From: an uncultured Ruminococcus sp.
GTDB lineage: Bacteria; Bacillota; Clostridia; Oscillospirales; Ruminococcaceae
Direction of reading: 5' to 3'
Assembly: GCA_947624255.1 (NCBI GenBank)
Contig: CANQJO010000008.1
Coordinates: forward strand, 1 to 64,000
Length of the DNA stretch: 64,000 nt
Positions 33,198 through 43,360 of the stretch are shown one piece after another. Below the pieces are notes generated by a model. That model was not told the DNA's origin. It was given only the letters and a program-made list of their open reading frames with translations, and did not search any database. Numbering within the stretch: position 1 is the first letter of the stretch; every line of letters begins with the position of its first letter. The translations under genes and the position numbers were made by a program.

Positions 33198-35501
33198 ATG
33201 AATATTTCCGACGGCTTCTGGCTGAACAGTCCCGGTCTGAAGGTAGACTATGCTGCGCAGATATACGATGCCGAAGCAGATGACCGCTCAGTCACAGCAT
33301 ATGTTACCTGTCAGTGGATAAATAACCGGGGCATGACCCTCGGAGGACCGCTGCTGACAGTTAAATTTACCTCTACACTTGAAAACAGTATAAAAGTTAC
33401 CATAGAGCATTTCTCCGGCACAGCTGAAAAAGCTCCCAAATTTGAGCTGAATGAAGATGCCGGATTCAGACCTGTTATCAAAAAAAATAATGACGGCAGA
33501 TATGAGCTGATCTCCGGAAAAACAAGCGTCCTGATAGGAGATGGACACGGCGGCAGGGAGATCGCATATTTTTATGACGGCAAACTGCTGACAAAAGCCG
33601 ACCGGCGCTCCACCTCGATCATTCAGGAGGAGGAGTGGCACTCACAGCAGAGGCGCATCTCACAAACAGGACAGCGGTTCTATGCCGGGTGGGACAACGG
33701 CGGAGATACATATATCCGTGAGATGCTGAGCCTCTCGGTAGGAGAGTATATATACGGCTTCGGAGAAAAATTCACGCCCTTTGTCAAAAACGGACAGAAG
33801 ATCACAATATGGAATAACGACGGGGGAACGTGTTCAGAGCAGAGTTACAAATCCATACCGTTTTTTGTCTCATCACGGGGATACGGCGTGTTTGTAGATC
33901 ATCCGGAGAGAGTTGTGTTTGATGTAGCAGGGGAGAACGTCTCCAAAACGTCTTTTTACGTTCAGGGAGAACGCCTTGAATACTTCCTTTTCGGCGGAGC
34001 GACCGTAGCTGATGTGCTTTCGGGGTACACAGCTCTCACAGGCAGACCTGCGCTCCCTCCTCCTTACAGTTTCGGACTGTGGCTTTCGACATCTTTTACT
34101 ACGGAATATGATGAAGAGACGGTCAATCATTTCATCAACGAAATGGAGCGGCGTGACATTCCGCTTGATGTCTTCCATTTTGACTGTTTCTGGATGAGAG
34201 AGTTTCAGTGGTGCGGCTTTGAATGGGATAAAAAAGCCTTTCCCGATCCGACCGGCATGATATCGAGACTGAAAGAACGGGGCTTGAAAATATGCGTGTG
34301 GGTGAATCCCTATATAGGGCAGAAAGCCGCCGTATTCCGTGAATGTGCGGAGAGGGGATTCTTCATAAAGAATAAAGACGGTTCTGTTTTTCAGACAGAT
34401 TTCTGGCAGCCGGGACTTGCGATCATCGACTTTACAAATCCTGCCGCAAGAGAGTGGTACGCAGGAAAAATAAAGGATCTTGCGGCAATGGGCATTGATG
34501 CGATAAAAACAGATTTCGGAGAGCGGATCCCCACCGATGTTATATATTATGACGGTTCAGATCCGTATAAAATGCACAATTACTACAGCTATCTCTACAA
34601 TAAAACGGTGTTTGAGGCGCTTCAGGAAGTCAGGGAAGATGTCTGTCTGTTTGCACGTTCGGCATCAGTGGGAGGTCAGAGATTTCCGGTACACTGGGGC
34701 GGTGACTGCTTCTCTTCATATGAATCTATGTGGGAAACTCTTCGTGGCGGGCTCTCACTTTGTCTTTCGGGTTTCGGATTTTTCTCCCACGATATTTCGG
34801 GATTTGAGGCAACGGCAACTCCCGACCTTTACAAACGCTGGACGGCATTCGGTCTGATGTCCACACACTCACGCTATCATGGAAATCACTCCTACCGTGT
34901 TCCGTGGAATTTCGGCGAGGAGAGCTGCGATGTGGCACGCCATTTCGTGAAGCTGAAAGGACGGCTCATGCCGTACCTTTTCAGCAGTGCAGTCGTCACC
35001 CATAAGACCGGTGTTCCCATGATGAGGGCAATGGTCGTAGATTACAGTCACGATCCGGCAGTTCTGACGATCGACACACAGTATATGCTCGGAGATTCTC
35101 TCCTTGTTGCGCCTGTTTTCTCTGAAACAGGGGAGTGCCGTTTCTATCTGCCGGAGGGCATCTGGACGGATATCCTGACGATGGAGGAGCTTTCGGGCGG
35201 CAGGTGGTATACAAAAAAGTATGATTATTTTGGTATGCCGCTGTATGCAAAGTCCGGAGCGATAATAGCCTTCGGGAGGTTTGTTGATTCTGCTGATTAT
35301 GATTATCTCAGCGGAATGAAACTGGTGATATATCATCTTGAGGAGTCCGAGACCGCCGAATGTACCGTTTACAACAGGGACGGCGTTACATCTGCTCATG
35401 TGAAAGCAGAACGCTGCGGCAATGAAATACTCCTTACAGTTGACGGTGCTGAAAATTTTACGGCAGAAAGCTCACAGGGGTTGACAATTATTTCATCCTA
35501 A
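33198..35501 (+). CDS. Glycoside hydrolase family 31 (alpha-xylosidase type)
   Basis: A protein of 767 residues without a signal peptide, so cytoplasmic. The N-terminal beta-sandwich leads into the (beta/alpha)8 barrel: SFGLWLSTSFTTEYDEETVN, DVFHFDCFWMREFQWCGFEW, the nucleophile region IDAIKTDFGERIPTDV (Asp near residue 439), and VHWGGDCFSSYESMWETLRG with the likely acid/base Asp. The FGERIPTDV form after the nucleophile is like YicI-type alpha-xylosidases. It would remove xylose from xyloglucan oligosaccharides or act on related alpha-glycosides. It is a single-gene unit between its own promoter and a terminator. Confidence 0.93.
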   Translation: MNISDGFWLNSPGLKVDYAAQIYDAEADDRSVTAYVTCQWINNRGMTLGGPLLTVKFTSTLENSIKVTIEHFSGTAEKAPKFELNEDAGFRPVIKKNNDGRYELISGKTSVLIGDGHGGREIAYFYDGKLLTKADRRSTSIIQEEEWHSQQRRISQTGQRFYAGWDNGGDTYIREMLSLSVGEYIYGFGEKFTPFVKNGQKITIWNNDGGTCSEQSYKSIPFFVSSRGYGVFVDHPERVVFDVAGENVSKTSFYVQGERLEYFLFGGATVADVLSGYTALTGRPALPPPYSFGLWLSTSFTTEYDEETVNHFINEMERRDIPLDVFHFDCFWMREFQWCGFEWDKKAFPDPTGMISRLKERGLKICVWVNPYIGQKAAVFRECAERGFFIKNKDGSVFQTDFWQPGLAIIDFTNPAAREWYAGKIKDLAAMGIDAIKTDFGERIPTDVIYYDGSDPYKMHNYYSYLYNKTVFEALQEVREDVCLFARSASVGGQRFPVHWGGDCFSSYESMWETLRGGLSLCLSGFGFFSHDISGFEATATPDLYKRWTAFGLMSTHSRYHGNHSYRVPWNFGEESCDVARHFVKLKGRLMPYLFSSAVVTHKTGVPMMRAMVVDYSHDPAVLTIDTQYMLGDSLLVAPVFSETGECRFYLPEGIWTDILTMEELSGGRWYTKKYDYFGMPLYAKSGAIIAFGRFVDSADYDYLSGMKLVIYHLEESETAECTVYNRDGVTSAHVKAERCGNEILLTVDGAENFTAESSQGLTIISS

Positions 35502-35558
35502 AACCGAGGATCTTTGCGATGATCCTGCACGGCTTTCAGAATGAAATTAGTATAATAA

Positions 35559-35590
35559 TAAAAGTGCAGCATTGAGTGCTGCACTTTTTT
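35559..35590. terminator. Terminator between GH31 and pyruvate kinase genes
   Basis: Perfect stem AAAGTGCAGCA / TGCTGCACTTT, loop TTGAG, with A run before and T run after; works for both converging genes. Confidence 0.88.
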
Positions 35591-35610
35591 GATGAACGAA
35601 GCGAATCGTA

Positions 35611-37044
35611 TCAGTCCCGAATCTCCTCGATCTTTTCAACTTTCATAAGATTAGTCGTACCCGAAATGCCGAGCGGAACTCCTGCGGTGATCGCCACAAT
35701 ATCGCCGTTTTCCACAAGACCGTGTTCCTGCGCAGCCTTTACGGCGGCGGCAAAGAGATCGTCTGTATTAGTCTGTTCGCCGATAATAAAAGGAATAACG
35801 CCCCAGCTCATATTCATCTGCCGACAGACGATATCGCTCATAGTGAAGCTGATTATAGGACAGTCGGGACGATATTTTGATATGAGCCTTGCTGTCTGTC
35901 CGCCAAGCGAGACAGTAATTATGGCACGGGCATTGAGGTCGTGAGCGGTAGTTACCGTTGCATGAGCGATAGCCTCAGCGACATTTCCGTTCGGATCGGT
36001 GTGGCGTGAGGAGAAGCGTGCCTTATAGTTGATGTTGTTCTCGGTAGTTTCGGCTATGAGAGCCATAGTTTTGACCGCCTCAATGGGAAATGCACCGGCG
36101 GCAGTCTCTCCGGAGAGCATAATTGCGCTTGTGCCGTCGTAGATAGCATTGGCAACATCGGTGATCTCGGCACGTGTAGGTCTGGGATTTGTTATCATTG
36201 ATTCGAGCATCTGAGTGGCAGTGATGACCTGTTTTCCGGCGTTATAGCCTCTCTTGATAATGGATTTCTGAATTGCAGGTATCTTCTCGAACGGTATCTC
36301 AACGCCCATATCGCCTCTTGCAACCATAATACCGTCGGCAGCCTCGAGTATTTCGTCAATATTCTCCACGCCGTCATTGTTTTCGATCTTGGCGATTATT
36401 CTCACATCGAACCAGCCGAGACTCTGGGTAAATTTTCTCAGATAGTTGATATCGGCGGCAGTGCGGACGAAACTTGCGGCAATGAAATCGAATCCCATTT
36501 TTGAGCCGAATTCGAGATCGTCCATATCTCTTTCGCTCAGATACGGCATTGAAAGCATCACATCGGGAACGTTGATCCCCTTATTATTTGAGAGCGTACC
36601 GCCGTGTATTATGCGGCATTTTATTTCTGTACCCCCCACCTTTTCAGCGACCAGTTCTATCACGCCGTCGTTAATGAGTATCCTTGTGCCGGCGGTCACG
36701 TCATGCGGGAGTTTCTTAAAGCTCACACTGCCGACCTTATTGGTACATGGAACGTCCTCTGTCGTGAGTGTGTATGTATCTCCGTCGAATATTTCGACCG
36801 GCTTGTCATCAACGAATTTTCCGAGTCTTATTTCCGGACCTTTTGTGTCAAGGAGCGTTGCCACGGGAAGTGAAAGCTCCTTTCTCACCTTGTCGATCAT
36901 TCTGAATCGTTTTTCGTGAGTATCGTAGTCGCCGTGGGAGAAATTGAACCGGGCGACATCCATTCCGGCGAGCATAAGCTCACGGAGGATATTCTCACTG
37001 TCCGTAGAAGGACCAATAGTACAGACGATCTTTGTTTTTCTCAT
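35611..37044 (-). CDS. pyk: Pyruvate kinase
   Basis: A protein of 477 residues converting phosphoenolpyruvate and ADP to pyruvate and ATP in glycolysis. The N-terminus TKIVCTIGPSTDSENILREL, LLDTKGPEIRLGKF, the metal/substrate region IIAKIENNDGVENIDEI, MVARGDMGVEIPFEKIP and the signature ITATQMLESMITNPRPTRAE are all present. Length is normal and lacks the extra C-terminal PEP-utiliser domain of Bacillus. It follows pcrA by 16 bases, so the two are probably co-transcribed. Start set by AGGAG 8 bases upstream. Confidence 0.97.
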   Translation of the reverse strand: MRKTKIVCTIGPSTDSENILRELMLAGMDVARFNFSHGDYDTHEKRFRMIDKVRKELSLPVATLLDTKGPEIRLGKFVDDKPVEIFDGDTYTLTTEDVPCTNKVGSVSFKKLPHDVTAGTRILINDGVIELVAEKVGGTEIKCRIIHGGTLSNNKGINVPDVMLSMPYLSERDMDDLEFGSKMGFDFIAASFVRTAADINYLRKFTQSLGWFDVRIIAKIENNDGVENIDEILEAADGIMVARGDMGVEIPFEKIPAIQKSIIKRGYNAGKQVITATQMLESMITNPRPTRAEITDVANAIYDGTSAIMLSGETAAGAFPIEAVKTMALIAETTENNINYKARFSSRHTDPNGNVAEAIAHATVTTAHDLNARAIITVSLGGQTARLISKYRPDCPIISFTMSDIVCRQMNMSWGVIPFIIGEQTNTDDLFAAAVKAAQEHGLVENGDIVAITAGVPLGISGTTNLMKVEKIEEIRD

Positions 37045-37060
37045 AGAAATACTCCTAACA

Positions 37061-39409
37061 TCAAAGCTTTTTCAGCTTGGCATAATTAGCCATGATCTTT
37101 TTTGTTCCCACCTTGTCAAAGGCTATCTCAAGCATAGCATCTCCGGCGATCTTTTTGACAGAAAGTATCGTTCCTTCACCGAAAATATTGTGAGCGATCC
37201 TTTCACCGGCGGAGAAATCAACGCTTTCTCTTGACTGCGTTCTGTTTCTTGCAAGCTGCTGCTGCAATGTCGATGAATGAACGCTTGTCACCTGATTTGC
37301 TCCGTCAGCGATGCGGTTTTTCATAGCGGCAGCATTGTCATGCCTTTCGATAAGAGAGCCGTCTATCTCACGTATGAACCGTGAGGTGAGGTTTCTCTGT
37401 GTCTGACCGAAAAGCATACGCTGAACGGCACTGGAGATGTAGAGACGCTTTTTTGCACGTGTTATGGCGACATATGCAAGTCTTCTCTCCTCCTCCATAT
37501 CCTCCTCGCTGTCGAAAGAGCGTGAACTTGGGAATATTCCGTCATCAAGACCAATGATGAAAACATTGTCATATTCCAGTCCTTTTGCGGAATGTACGGT
37601 CATGAGCGTTACTCTGTCGTCCGAGCCGTCATCTCTGTCAGCCTCGCTGAAAAGTGCGACCTCCTCAAGGAAGCCGTTCAATGTCGGTTCATCGGATTCT
37701 TTCATATATTGTGCGATAGAGGAGCGCAATTCATTTACGTTTTCTATTTTTGTTTCGGGATTGTCGAGAGTTTTCAGATAGCTGAGATAGCCTGTTTTGT
37801 CAAGCAGAACGTCAAGAAATTCGTCAGGAGGCAGCTCCTCTGATCTTTCAGTGAGGAAATCAAACATCTCATAGGCTTTTTTCAGCGCAGCAGTTTTCTT
37901 TGAAAGAGGAGCGTACTCCTCGCAGGTTTTCAGCACCTCAAAGGGAGATATCCGCAGATCACGGCTTATATCCTCAATAAGGTTGACGGTAGATTCACCG
38001 ATGCCTCGTTTCGGTTCATTGATTATCCTCCTGAACCGCAGCATATCGTTATGATTGTTTATGAAACTGAGGTATGATGTGACGTCCTTGATCTCCTTGC
38101 GGTCGTAGAATCTCATGCCGCCGTAGACCTTGTACGGAATACCACAGCGCACAAACATACGTTCAATCGCATTTGACTGAGCGTTCATGCGGTAGAGAAC
38201 GGCATTATCCGAATATCTGCCGGAGCTTTTATATGAGTCAAGGATAGTATTTGCAACGAAGCCTGCCTCATCGTTTTCGTCTATAGCCTTATACCAGAAT
38301 ATTTTCTCGCCCGAGCCGTCCTGTGTCCACAGAGCCTTTTCTTTTCTTCCGGTATTATTGGCGATCACGGAGTTTGCGGCATCGAGGATATTTTTTGTTG
38401 AACGGTAATTCTGCTCCAGTTTTATGACAACAGCGCCGTCAAACCGGGACTCAAAGCCGAGGATATTCTCGATATTTGCCCCACGGAATTTATATATGCT
38501 CTGGTCATCGTCACCCACGACACAGAGGTTGTGATGCGCCTGAGAAAGCAGCGACACGAGCCTGAACTGTACATGGTTCGTATCCTGATATTCGTCTACC
38601 ATTATGTATTTATATCGCTTCTGATATTTTTCGAGTATCTCCGGAAACTGCGTGAACAGCTCAACAGTGACAGTGAGTATATCGTCAAAGTCAAGGGCAT
38701 TTGCAGCCTTCATGCGCTCCTGATAGAGATTATAGAGCCGTGCGATCATTTTTTTTCGGTAATCGTTTCCGGCATCGCTGAGCATTTCCGCCGGAGAGAT
38801 CATCATATCCTTGGCAAAACTTATTTCACTGAGTACAGCTCTCGGAGCGAACTGTTTTTCGGAGATATCCAGCTCAGCCATGACATTTTTTATCATACGC
38901 TGACTGTCATCAGAATCATATATGGTAAAATCCCTGCCGTAGCCGAGAGCCCCTATTTCGCTTCTGAGTATTCTTACGCAGGCAGAATGAAAGGTTGAGG
39001 CGTTGATATTCAGACCGTCCTCGCCAAGCATATCGCCGAGGCGTTCACGGAGCTCTCCGGCAGCCTTGTTAGTGAAAGTGATAGCGAGGATATTCCACGG
39101 CTTTACAGGATCACAGGCGATGATATCCCTCAATGTCTGAAAGTCATCAGTCAGACCGTTTGCGTAGTCGCAGAGAAAGCCGATCTCCTCCTGAGTACCC
39201 TGACGTGACTGATCCTCGTATGCGTTGCCGAAGTTTATCATATTGGCGATACGGTTCACGATAGCGGTAGTTTTTCCGCTGCCTGCACCGGCAAGCACCA
39301 GTACCGGACCGTTTACAGCGAACACGGCTTGCTGCTGCATATCATTAAGCCGGCTGAAATATTTTTTCATGGCAGAGCGTTTTGCATCGTTAAAAGATAT
39401 ATTGTTCAT
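37061..39409 (-). CDS. pcrA: UvrD/PcrA-type ATP-dependent DNA helicase
   Basis: A protein of 782 residues, a superfamily 1A 3'-5' helicase for repair and replication restart. The motifs occur in order: motif I LAGAGSGKTTAIVNRI, Ia NILAITFTNKAAGELRERL, II YIMVDEYQDTNHVQ, III VVGDDDQSIYKFRGA, IV IKLEQNYRSTKNIL, V VTLMTVHSAKGLEYDNVF and VI EEERRLAYVAITRAKKRLYI. The C-terminal PcrA-type tail ends with VGTKKIMANYAKLKKL. It stands 54 bases downstream of the dockerin protein gene and 16 before pyk. Confidence 0.95.
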   Translation of the reverse strand: MNNISFNDAKRSAMKKYFSRLNDMQQQAVFAVNGPVLVLAGAGSGKTTAIVNRIANMINFGNAYEDQSRQGTQEEIGFLCDYANGLTDDFQTLRDIIACDPVKPWNILAITFTNKAAGELRERLGDMLGEDGLNINASTFHSACVRILRSEIGALGYGRDFTIYDSDDSQRMIKNVMAELDISEKQFAPRAVLSEISFAKDMMISPAEMLSDAGNDYRKKMIARLYNLYQERMKAANALDFDDILTVTVELFTQFPEILEKYQKRYKYIMVDEYQDTNHVQFRLVSLLSQAHHNLCVVGDDDQSIYKFRGANIENILGFESRFDGAVVIKLEQNYRSTKNILDAANSVIANNTGRKEKALWTQDGSGEKIFWYKAIDENDEAGFVANTILDSYKSSGRYSDNAVLYRMNAQSNAIERMFVRCGIPYKVYGGMRFYDRKEIKDVTSYLSFINNHNDMLRFRRIINEPKRGIGESTVNLIEDISRDLRISPFEVLKTCEEYAPLSKKTAALKKAYEMFDFLTERSEELPPDEFLDVLLDKTGYLSYLKTLDNPETKIENVNELRSSIAQYMKESDEPTLNGFLEEVALFSEADRDDGSDDRVTLMTVHSAKGLEYDNVFIIGLDDGIFPSSRSFDSEEDMEEERRLAYVAITRAKKRLYISSAVQRMLFGQTQRNLTSRFIREIDGSLIERHDNAAAMKNRIADGANQVTSVHSSTLQQQLARNRTQSRESVDFSAGERIAHNIFGEGTILSVKKIAGDAMLEIAFDKVGTKKIMANYAKLKKL

Positions 39410-39463
39410 ATATTCACTCCATTGCTGATTTTAATTGCAGAGGCAGCCTCCGGAAAGGAACTG

Positions 39464-40558
39464 TCAATAACCCTGTTCCTTGAGGAATTGCTCAAAGCTT
39501 CCCGTATATCCCGAAGATGCTTCCGAATAGTAGAAAAGCATTATAGAGGCATCAACAGCTTCTATTTTTTCGTTGCCGTTTGCATCGTAGATCTGTAACT
39601 CCTCCGCAGTACACTCTCTCGGAGAGCTTGAGAGATCGGCATACAGGTAAAGTGTCAGTGATGCGTCACGGGCATCGACCAATCCGTCGTTATTGGGATC
39701 TCCTTTGGCAGCAGCAGGGACGGTCGAAACAGTAGTGGTTGCTGATGCGGAGGACGTTGTAGTCGAAGCAGATGTTGCAGATGAGGTTGAAGTGGTCGTT
39801 GAAGATGAGGAGGTAGTCGAGGAGGCAGAGGAAGCAGTAGTTGTTGCAGTAGAAATGAGAGTTGTAGTTGTAGTCGATGTTGCCGTGGTAGTAGTAGTAG
39901 TAGTAGTTGTTGTTGTTGTTGACGTGGTGGTATCGGGGAGAATGCTTATATAACCGTTGGTTATACCTTTGGTGAAGAGCCACGCCTGCATGAGTTTTCC
40001 TTCGGAGTCGTTGTTGAAATCGGTGAAGAGGTCGTCAGCGTATTTGCCCTCCTCGTAGATTATGCTGATGTCGAATTTATCTCCGGGAGCGGCATCATCG
40101 GGAAGCCTGAGATCAAAGGAGTACATAACGCCGTCCGTGCCGGTGAAGCTTTCCGAGGTTGCGGCAGCAGCGGCAAAGAAACCGTTTTCAAGCGGAGATG
40201 CATTTATCATAAGTTTCTCTATGGCATCGCCGCATTTAACGATCATGTCATCGTCTTGCGGAACGATGGTAAGACGGCTGTCCCAGTAAACGTGGATACC
40301 CACAGCAGTATATTTATCCATAGAGTCTGAAACGGTTATATTGATAGTATAGACCTTCTGCTCCCTGACCTCCTCGGGAGTAAGCTCTAATGAGTCGACA
40401 GTGAGCTTAGGCTTTACGGCAGATCCCTCGATCTCTTCGGCAGTGAAGCCGTTATCCGCAGCAGCATCGGCAGCGGTAAGTGAATTCTGAGTGACCGGAG
40501 TGCTCATCGTAATAAGCAAAGCAACACAAACGGCAGATATGATCTTTTTTAGTAACAT
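39464..40558 (-). CDS. Secreted cohesin-like domain protein with Thr/Ser linker and dockerin
   Basis: A protein of 364 residues. The signal peptide (MLLKKIISAVCVALLITMST) starts at the ATG at 40558, which has AAGGAGGT upstream. Residues 50-200 look like a cohesin-type beta-sandwich (VYTINITVSDSMDKYTAVGI, VMYSFDLRLPDDAAPGDKFD). A linker of about 90 residues is nearly all Thr, Ser and Ala. The C-terminal 70 residues are a type-I dockerin with two Ca-binding repeats, GDPNNDGLVDARDASLTLYL and DANGNEKIEAVDASIMLFYY. It has no catalytic domain and would act as an extracellular adaptor. The linker codons are a simple repeat that could change length. Confidence 0.85.
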   Translation of the reverse strand: MLLKKIISAVCVALLITMSTPVTQNSLTAADAAADNGFTAEEIEGSAVKPKLTVDSLELTPEEVREQKVYTINITVSDSMDKYTAVGIHVYWDSRLTIVPQDDDMIVKCGDAIEKLMINASPLENGFFAAAAATSESFTGTDGVMYSFDLRLPDDAAPGDKFDISIIYEEGKYADDLFTDFNNDSEGKLMQAWLFTKGITNGYISILPDTTTSTTTTTTTTTTTTATSTTTTTLISTATTTASSASSTTSSSSTTTSTSSATSASTTTSSASATTTVSTVPAAAKGDPNNDGLVDARDASLTLYLYADLSSSPRECTAEELQIYDANGNEKIEAVDASIMLFYYSEASSGYTGSFEQFLKEQGY

Positions 40559-40622
40559 ATGGACCTCCTTATGTATATACAACATTTTTTTAACACGATC
40601 ATTTGAACACGACTATAAGTAC

Positions 40623-40652
40623 ATTATAACATAACTGCGGCTTGATAATCAA
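40623..40652 (-). promoter_or_regulatory. Promoter of the cohesin/dockerin gene
   Basis: Minus strand TTGATT, 18 bases, TATAAT with TGT before it, 65 bases upstream of the ATG. Confidence 0.55.
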
Positions 40653-40689
40653 TAGTCTTTGACAATTTTTTATTATTATTACAAAATAC

Positions 40690-40718
40690 TTGAAATAAAT
40701 GGTGATATGTGTTATAAT
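40690..40718 (+). promoter_or_regulatory. Promoter of the P-type ATPase gene
   Basis: TTGAAA, 17 bases, TATAAT, about 60 bases before the ATG, divergent from the cohesin/dockerin promoter. The 5' leader contains a small hairpin (GCCGG/CCGGC at 40741-40757). Confidence 0.6.
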
Positions 40719-40779
40719 AGTTCCGATATATATAATGAATGCCGGCATATTTCCGGCAGATGAATGTGAGGTAGATCTA

Positions 40780-43179
40780 ATGAAAAATAAGGGAGAGCAG
40801 ATAGAAGAACATGAAGTGCAGCGGATATATGCCGATGCAGACACCGGTCTTGATGAGGAGCAGGTCGCTCAGCGAAAAGCCGAGGGACTTGATAACAAGC
40901 CGGTAGAATCTCCCTCAAAATCGGTCAGGGAGATACTTGCCGACAATATCTTTACGTATTTCAATTTGCTTTTTGCTGTCATAGCGGCGCTTCTCATAGC
41001 AGTCGGATCGTACAATGATCTCACCTTTATGCCGATAATCATAGCGAATACTCTCATAGGAATATTTCAGGAGCTTCGTTCAAAATCTGTCCTTGACAAG
41101 CTGACCATGCTGAATGCTCCGGTGACATCAGTTGTCAGAGCCGGCAGTGAGCGGAATGTTCCCTCAAGAGAGCTTGTTCTTGATGATATTGCCGTATTCC
41201 GGGCAGGAAATCAGATAAGTGCTGATGCAGTAGTCATAGAAGGAAATGCTTCGGTGAACGAATCATTGCTGACGGGAGAATCCGATGAGATAACAAAAGC
41301 TCCCGGAGATACGCTCATGTCGGGCAGCTATATCGTATCGGGAACGTGTAAGGCAAGGCTTGAAAAGGTCGGCAGGGATTCATATATATCAAAGCTCACC
41401 TTGCAGGCGAAAAGGTCTAAAAAGGGCGAGCAGTCAGAGATGATACGAGCTCTTAACAAGATAGTGAAATTTGCAGGCTTTGTGATAATCCCCATAGGTA
41501 TACTCATGTTCTATCAGCAGCACGTGATAAATCATCAGAGCCTTACAGACAGTGTGCGTTCAATGGTAGCGGCAGTCATCGGCATGATACCGGAGGGACT
41601 TTTCCTGATAGCGAGTGCGACACTTGCGGTAAGTGCGATGCGCCTTGCGTTCGAGAAAGTACTCGTACACGATATGAAGTGTATAGAGACTCTTGCAAGA
41701 GTAAACGTTCTGTGCGTTGACAAGACCGGAACGATCACCGAGAACACCATGCAGGTGACATCGGTGATATCGGTGACGGAGGAGCTCACAGATGAGACAG
41801 TGAACAGCATCATCAGCGATTTTGCGGCTGCTCAGTCGGCAGATAACGAGACTATGAGAGCTGTCAAGAATTATTTCAGAAGACCGGCAGGAAGAGTGGT
41901 ACTGTCACAAACAGGCTTTTCATCCGAATTCAAATACAGCAGCGTGGTCATGGAAGATGGTGCGTATGTTCTTGGTGCGCCGGAGTTCGTGCTCAGGGAG
42001 AATATAAGCAGATACACAGAGATCATCAGCACCAACAGCCGCAAGGGATACAGAGTGCTTGCATTCGGAAGATATAACGGCAGACCTGACGGAAAAGCAC
42101 TGACACAGGCGATAGTACCAATTTGCTTTGTTGTGCTGTCAAATCCCATACGAAAGGACGCACCGGATACTTTCCGCTATTTTGCGGAGCAGGGCGTGGA
42201 GATAAAGGTGATATCCGGCGACAATCCTCTTACAGTCTCCGAGGTCGCAAAGCAAGCAGGTATCAAGCACGCTGCCGACTACGTTGATGCAACGACACTC
42301 ACCACAGATGCCTCTATCGAAGACGCAGTTATGCGCTATACGGTATTCGGACGTGTAACTCCGGAGCAGAAGCGGAAATTCATAAAGGCATTGAAGAAAA
42401 ACGGCAAGACCGTTGCCATGACCGGTGACGGCGTAAATGATGTTCTTGCATTGAAGATCGCAGACTGCTCCGTGGCAATGGCTTCGGGAAGTGATGCGGC
42501 TGCGCAGGCATCACAGCTTGTGCTGCTGGAGTCGGATTTTTCCAAAATGCCCGATGTAGTGCTTGAGGGGCGAAAGGTCGTCAACAATCTCGAACGCTCC
42601 GGAAGTCTGTTCATCGTAAAGAATATATTCTCGCTCATAATCTCGATACTGACGATATGCTTCGGGATAGCCTATCCGATCAAGCCGTCACAGGTAACGC
42701 TGATAAGCCTCTTTACCATAGGAATACCGGCTCTGATACTCTCGCAGATGCCGAACAAGGAGCTTATCAAGGGAAAATTCATCGCAAACATAATCCTGAA
42801 AGCGTTTCCGGCAGGCATCACCGACACCATAATAGTTGCGGCAATGATGTATTTCGGAAGAATATTTGAGGTCAGCCAAACGGATATCGCCACGGCATCG
42901 ACCATACTTCTCAGCATCGTGGGACTGATGATCGTCTACGAGATCAGCAAGCCTATGGATGTCTATAAAATGGGACTGTGGATCGTATGTGCAGTGGGAC
43001 TTGTATTCAGTATGCTGTTTGTCAATGATTTCTTTGATATATCTGCCATGTCGCCGAGATGTGTACTTCTTTGCATCAACTTCTCCATAATTGCCGAGCC
43101 GTTCATGAGATATCTCACCCTTGCCATGAAGAAGCTGAAAGAGCTCTTCATCAAGGCGGAATCGGTCAAGAATCAGTGA
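40780..43179 (+). CDS. Cation-translocating P-type ATPase
   Basis: A protein of 799 residues with the P-type ATPase domains in order: actuator with LLTGESDEITK, membrane motif MIPEGLFLIASATLAVSAMR, phosphorylation motif CVDKTGTITEN with D314, and the hinge MTGDGVNDVLALKIADCSVA, then six C-terminal membrane segments. The PEGL membrane motif instead of CPC excludes a heavy-metal pump; the layout resembles the CtpE/Exp7 group linked to calcium. The ATG at 40780 is chosen because GAGGT lies upstream; a longer frame back to 40699 would overlap the promoter. A strong terminator follows. Confidence 0.9.
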   Translation: MKNKGEQIEEHEVQRIYADADTGLDEEQVAQRKAEGLDNKPVESPSKSVREILADNIFTYFNLLFAVIAALLIAVGSYNDLTFMPIIIANTLIGIFQELRSKSVLDKLTMLNAPVTSVVRAGSERNVPSRELVLDDIAVFRAGNQISADAVVIEGNASVNESLLTGESDEITKAPGDTLMSGSYIVSGTCKARLEKVGRDSYISKLTLQAKRSKKGEQSEMIRALNKIVKFAGFVIIPIGILMFYQQHVINHQSLTDSVRSMVAAVIGMIPEGLFLIASATLAVSAMRLAFEKVLVHDMKCIETLARVNVLCVDKTGTITENTMQVTSVISVTEELTDETVNSIISDFAAAQSADNETMRAVKNYFRRPAGRVVLSQTGFSSEFKYSSVVMEDGAYVLGAPEFVLRENISRYTEIISTNSRKGYRVLAFGRYNGRPDGKALTQAIVPICFVVLSNPIRKDAPDTFRYFAEQGVEIKVISGDNPLTVSEVAKQAGIKHAADYVDATTLTTDASIEDAVMRYTVFGRVTPEQKRKFIKALKKNGKTVAMTGDGVNDVLALKIADCSVAMASGSDAAAQASQLVLLESDFSKMPDVVLEGRKVVNNLERSGSLFIVKNIFSLIISILTICFGIAYPIKPSQVTLISLFTIGIPALILSQMPNKELIKGKFIANIILKAFPAGITDTIIVAAMMYFGRIFEVSQTDIATASTILLSIVGLMIVYEISKPMDVYKMGLWIVCAVGLVFSMLFVNDFFDISAMSPRCVLLCINFSIIAEPFMRYLTLAMKKLKELFIKAESVKNQ

Positions 43180-43196
43180 GCCGATATTGCGGCAGA

Positions 43197-43226
43197 AAAG
43201 CCTCCCGCAGTGTCACGGGAGGCTTT
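43197..43226. terminator. Bidirectional terminator between ATPase and ackA
   Basis: Stem AAAGCCTCCCG / CGGGAGGCTTT around TGTCA-type loop, with A and T tracts on the two sides. Confidence 0.85.
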
Positions 43227-43331
43227 CGCCCGTCAGGGGTACCCAACGCAGAATGACAAATAATTGCCGCCGGCCTTCATAACGATCTGACCACAGCGAT
43301 ATGTTCCTGCGTGAGCTTTTTTCACGGCCTA

Positions 43332-43360
43332 TTGATTTTGTCGGAAAAATGTGTTACAAT
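43332..43360 (+). promoter_or_regulatory. Promoter-like sequence pointing into ackA (antisense)
   Basis: TTGATT, 17 bases, TACAAT ending 2 bases before the 3' end of ackA on the plus strand. It could make an antisense transcript; chance occurrence is possible. Confidence 0.3.

Noticed and set aside
39693..39953. Plus-strand frame very rich in Val/Glu, and the repeated GTAGTAGTAG tract as a possible repeat array
   Set aside because: It is the complement of the Thr/Ser linker codons of the dockerin protein; no spacers, so not CRISPR.
40699..40779. Extended N-terminus of the P-type ATPase
   Set aside because: It would cover the -10 box and 5' leader, and a good ribosome binding site precedes the ATG at 40780.
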